6,135 bases of DNA, taken from Clostridia bacterium (GTDB taxonomy: Bacteria > Bacillota_A > Clostridia > Oscillospirales > CAG-272). Within the stretch, counting starts at the first letter, position 1. Each line of letters starts with the position of its first letter. The position numbers and the translations under genes are program-made. Under the pieces are notes generated by a model, which was not told the origin of the DNA, ran no database searches, and saw nothing but the letters and a program-made list of their open reading frames with translations. Of the stretch, positions 6,057 to 6,135 are shown one piece after another. Where the stretch lies: positions 1 through 6,135 of the forward strand of contig JAGBZZ010000254.1 in NCBI GenBank assembly GCA_017652965.1. The letters are read 5' to 3'.

Positions 6057-6135
6057 CTACCTCGCCGTGACCTCTTCTGCTCTGTCTTTGCAAAGTTTTC
6101 CTCTTTGCCACCACGAGTAGCCGTAGCCTTTTCTA

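Larger units (their letters stand above)
5801..6135. repeat. Long inverted repeat: 99-base perfect arms around a 137-base centre
   Basis: Bases 5801-5899 are the exact reverse complement of 6037-6135, the last base of the window, so the arms could extend further. Homology continues inward imperfectly: GGATGAGGCGT at 5918-5928 faces its complement at 6011-6021, and GAAGAGGT at 5943-5950 faces 5988-5995. The whole is therefore two inverted copies of one unit of about 125 bases around a diverged core. No transposase or convincing coding frame is present; short frames here only reflect the repeat. The arms begin and end with TA, compatible with a MITE-like element at a TA target, but the right flank is not visible. 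The preceding 47 bases (5754-5800) are AT-rich and hold nothing I can identify. Confidence 0.93.

Noticed and set aside
5801..6135. Insertion sequence or CRISPR array
   Set aside because: There is no transposase in the visible sequence, and the repeat is one inverted pair rather than evenly spaced direct repeats with spacers.

Overview
The window looks like a piece of a moderately GC-rich Bacillota genome, most likely a gut-type Clostridia (Oscillospirales-like) bacterium. This is inferred from the protein flavour, strong AGGAGG-type ribosome binding sites, consensus sigma-A promoters, A/T-flanked intrinsic terminators and a REP-like repeat of a kind I recall from such genomes. No taxonomic marker gene is present. 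The right end stops inside an inverted repeat, so this may be a contig end.

Layout, left to right: (1) the 3' part of a plus-strand AMP-forming acyl-CoA synthetase (2-1402, open at the window edge), closed by an intrinsic terminator; (2) a single gene for an unrecognised 181-residue, Arg/Tyr-rich protein (1537-2082, plus) with its own near-perfect promoter; (3) a two-way terminator (2085-2128) shared with the convergent gene to its right; (4) a minus-strand gene for an 837-residue GH116-type (DUF608) glycoside hydrolase (2138-4651); (5) a 173-base divergent control region with back-to-back promoters; (6) a plus-strand gene for a 289-residue sugar-phosphate isomerase/epimerase-type TIM-barrel protein (4825-5694) with a terminator; (7) 441 bases without a gene (5695-6135), mostly a long inverted repeat with 99-base perfect arms (5801-5899 and 6037-6135).

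Working together: the GH116 enzyme has no signal peptide and is transcribed divergently from the isomerase/epimerase. A plausible reading is intracellular cleavage of an imported beta-glycoside and isomerisation or epimerisation of a sugar or polyol, but no transporter, kinase or regulator is present to confirm a pathway. The acyl-CoA synthetase and the orphan protein are each isolated by terminators and appear functionally separate. I found no complete new defence or mobile system. The least explained items are the orphan protein and the palindromic repeat, whose two halves keep different but self-complementary hairpins at the same place.
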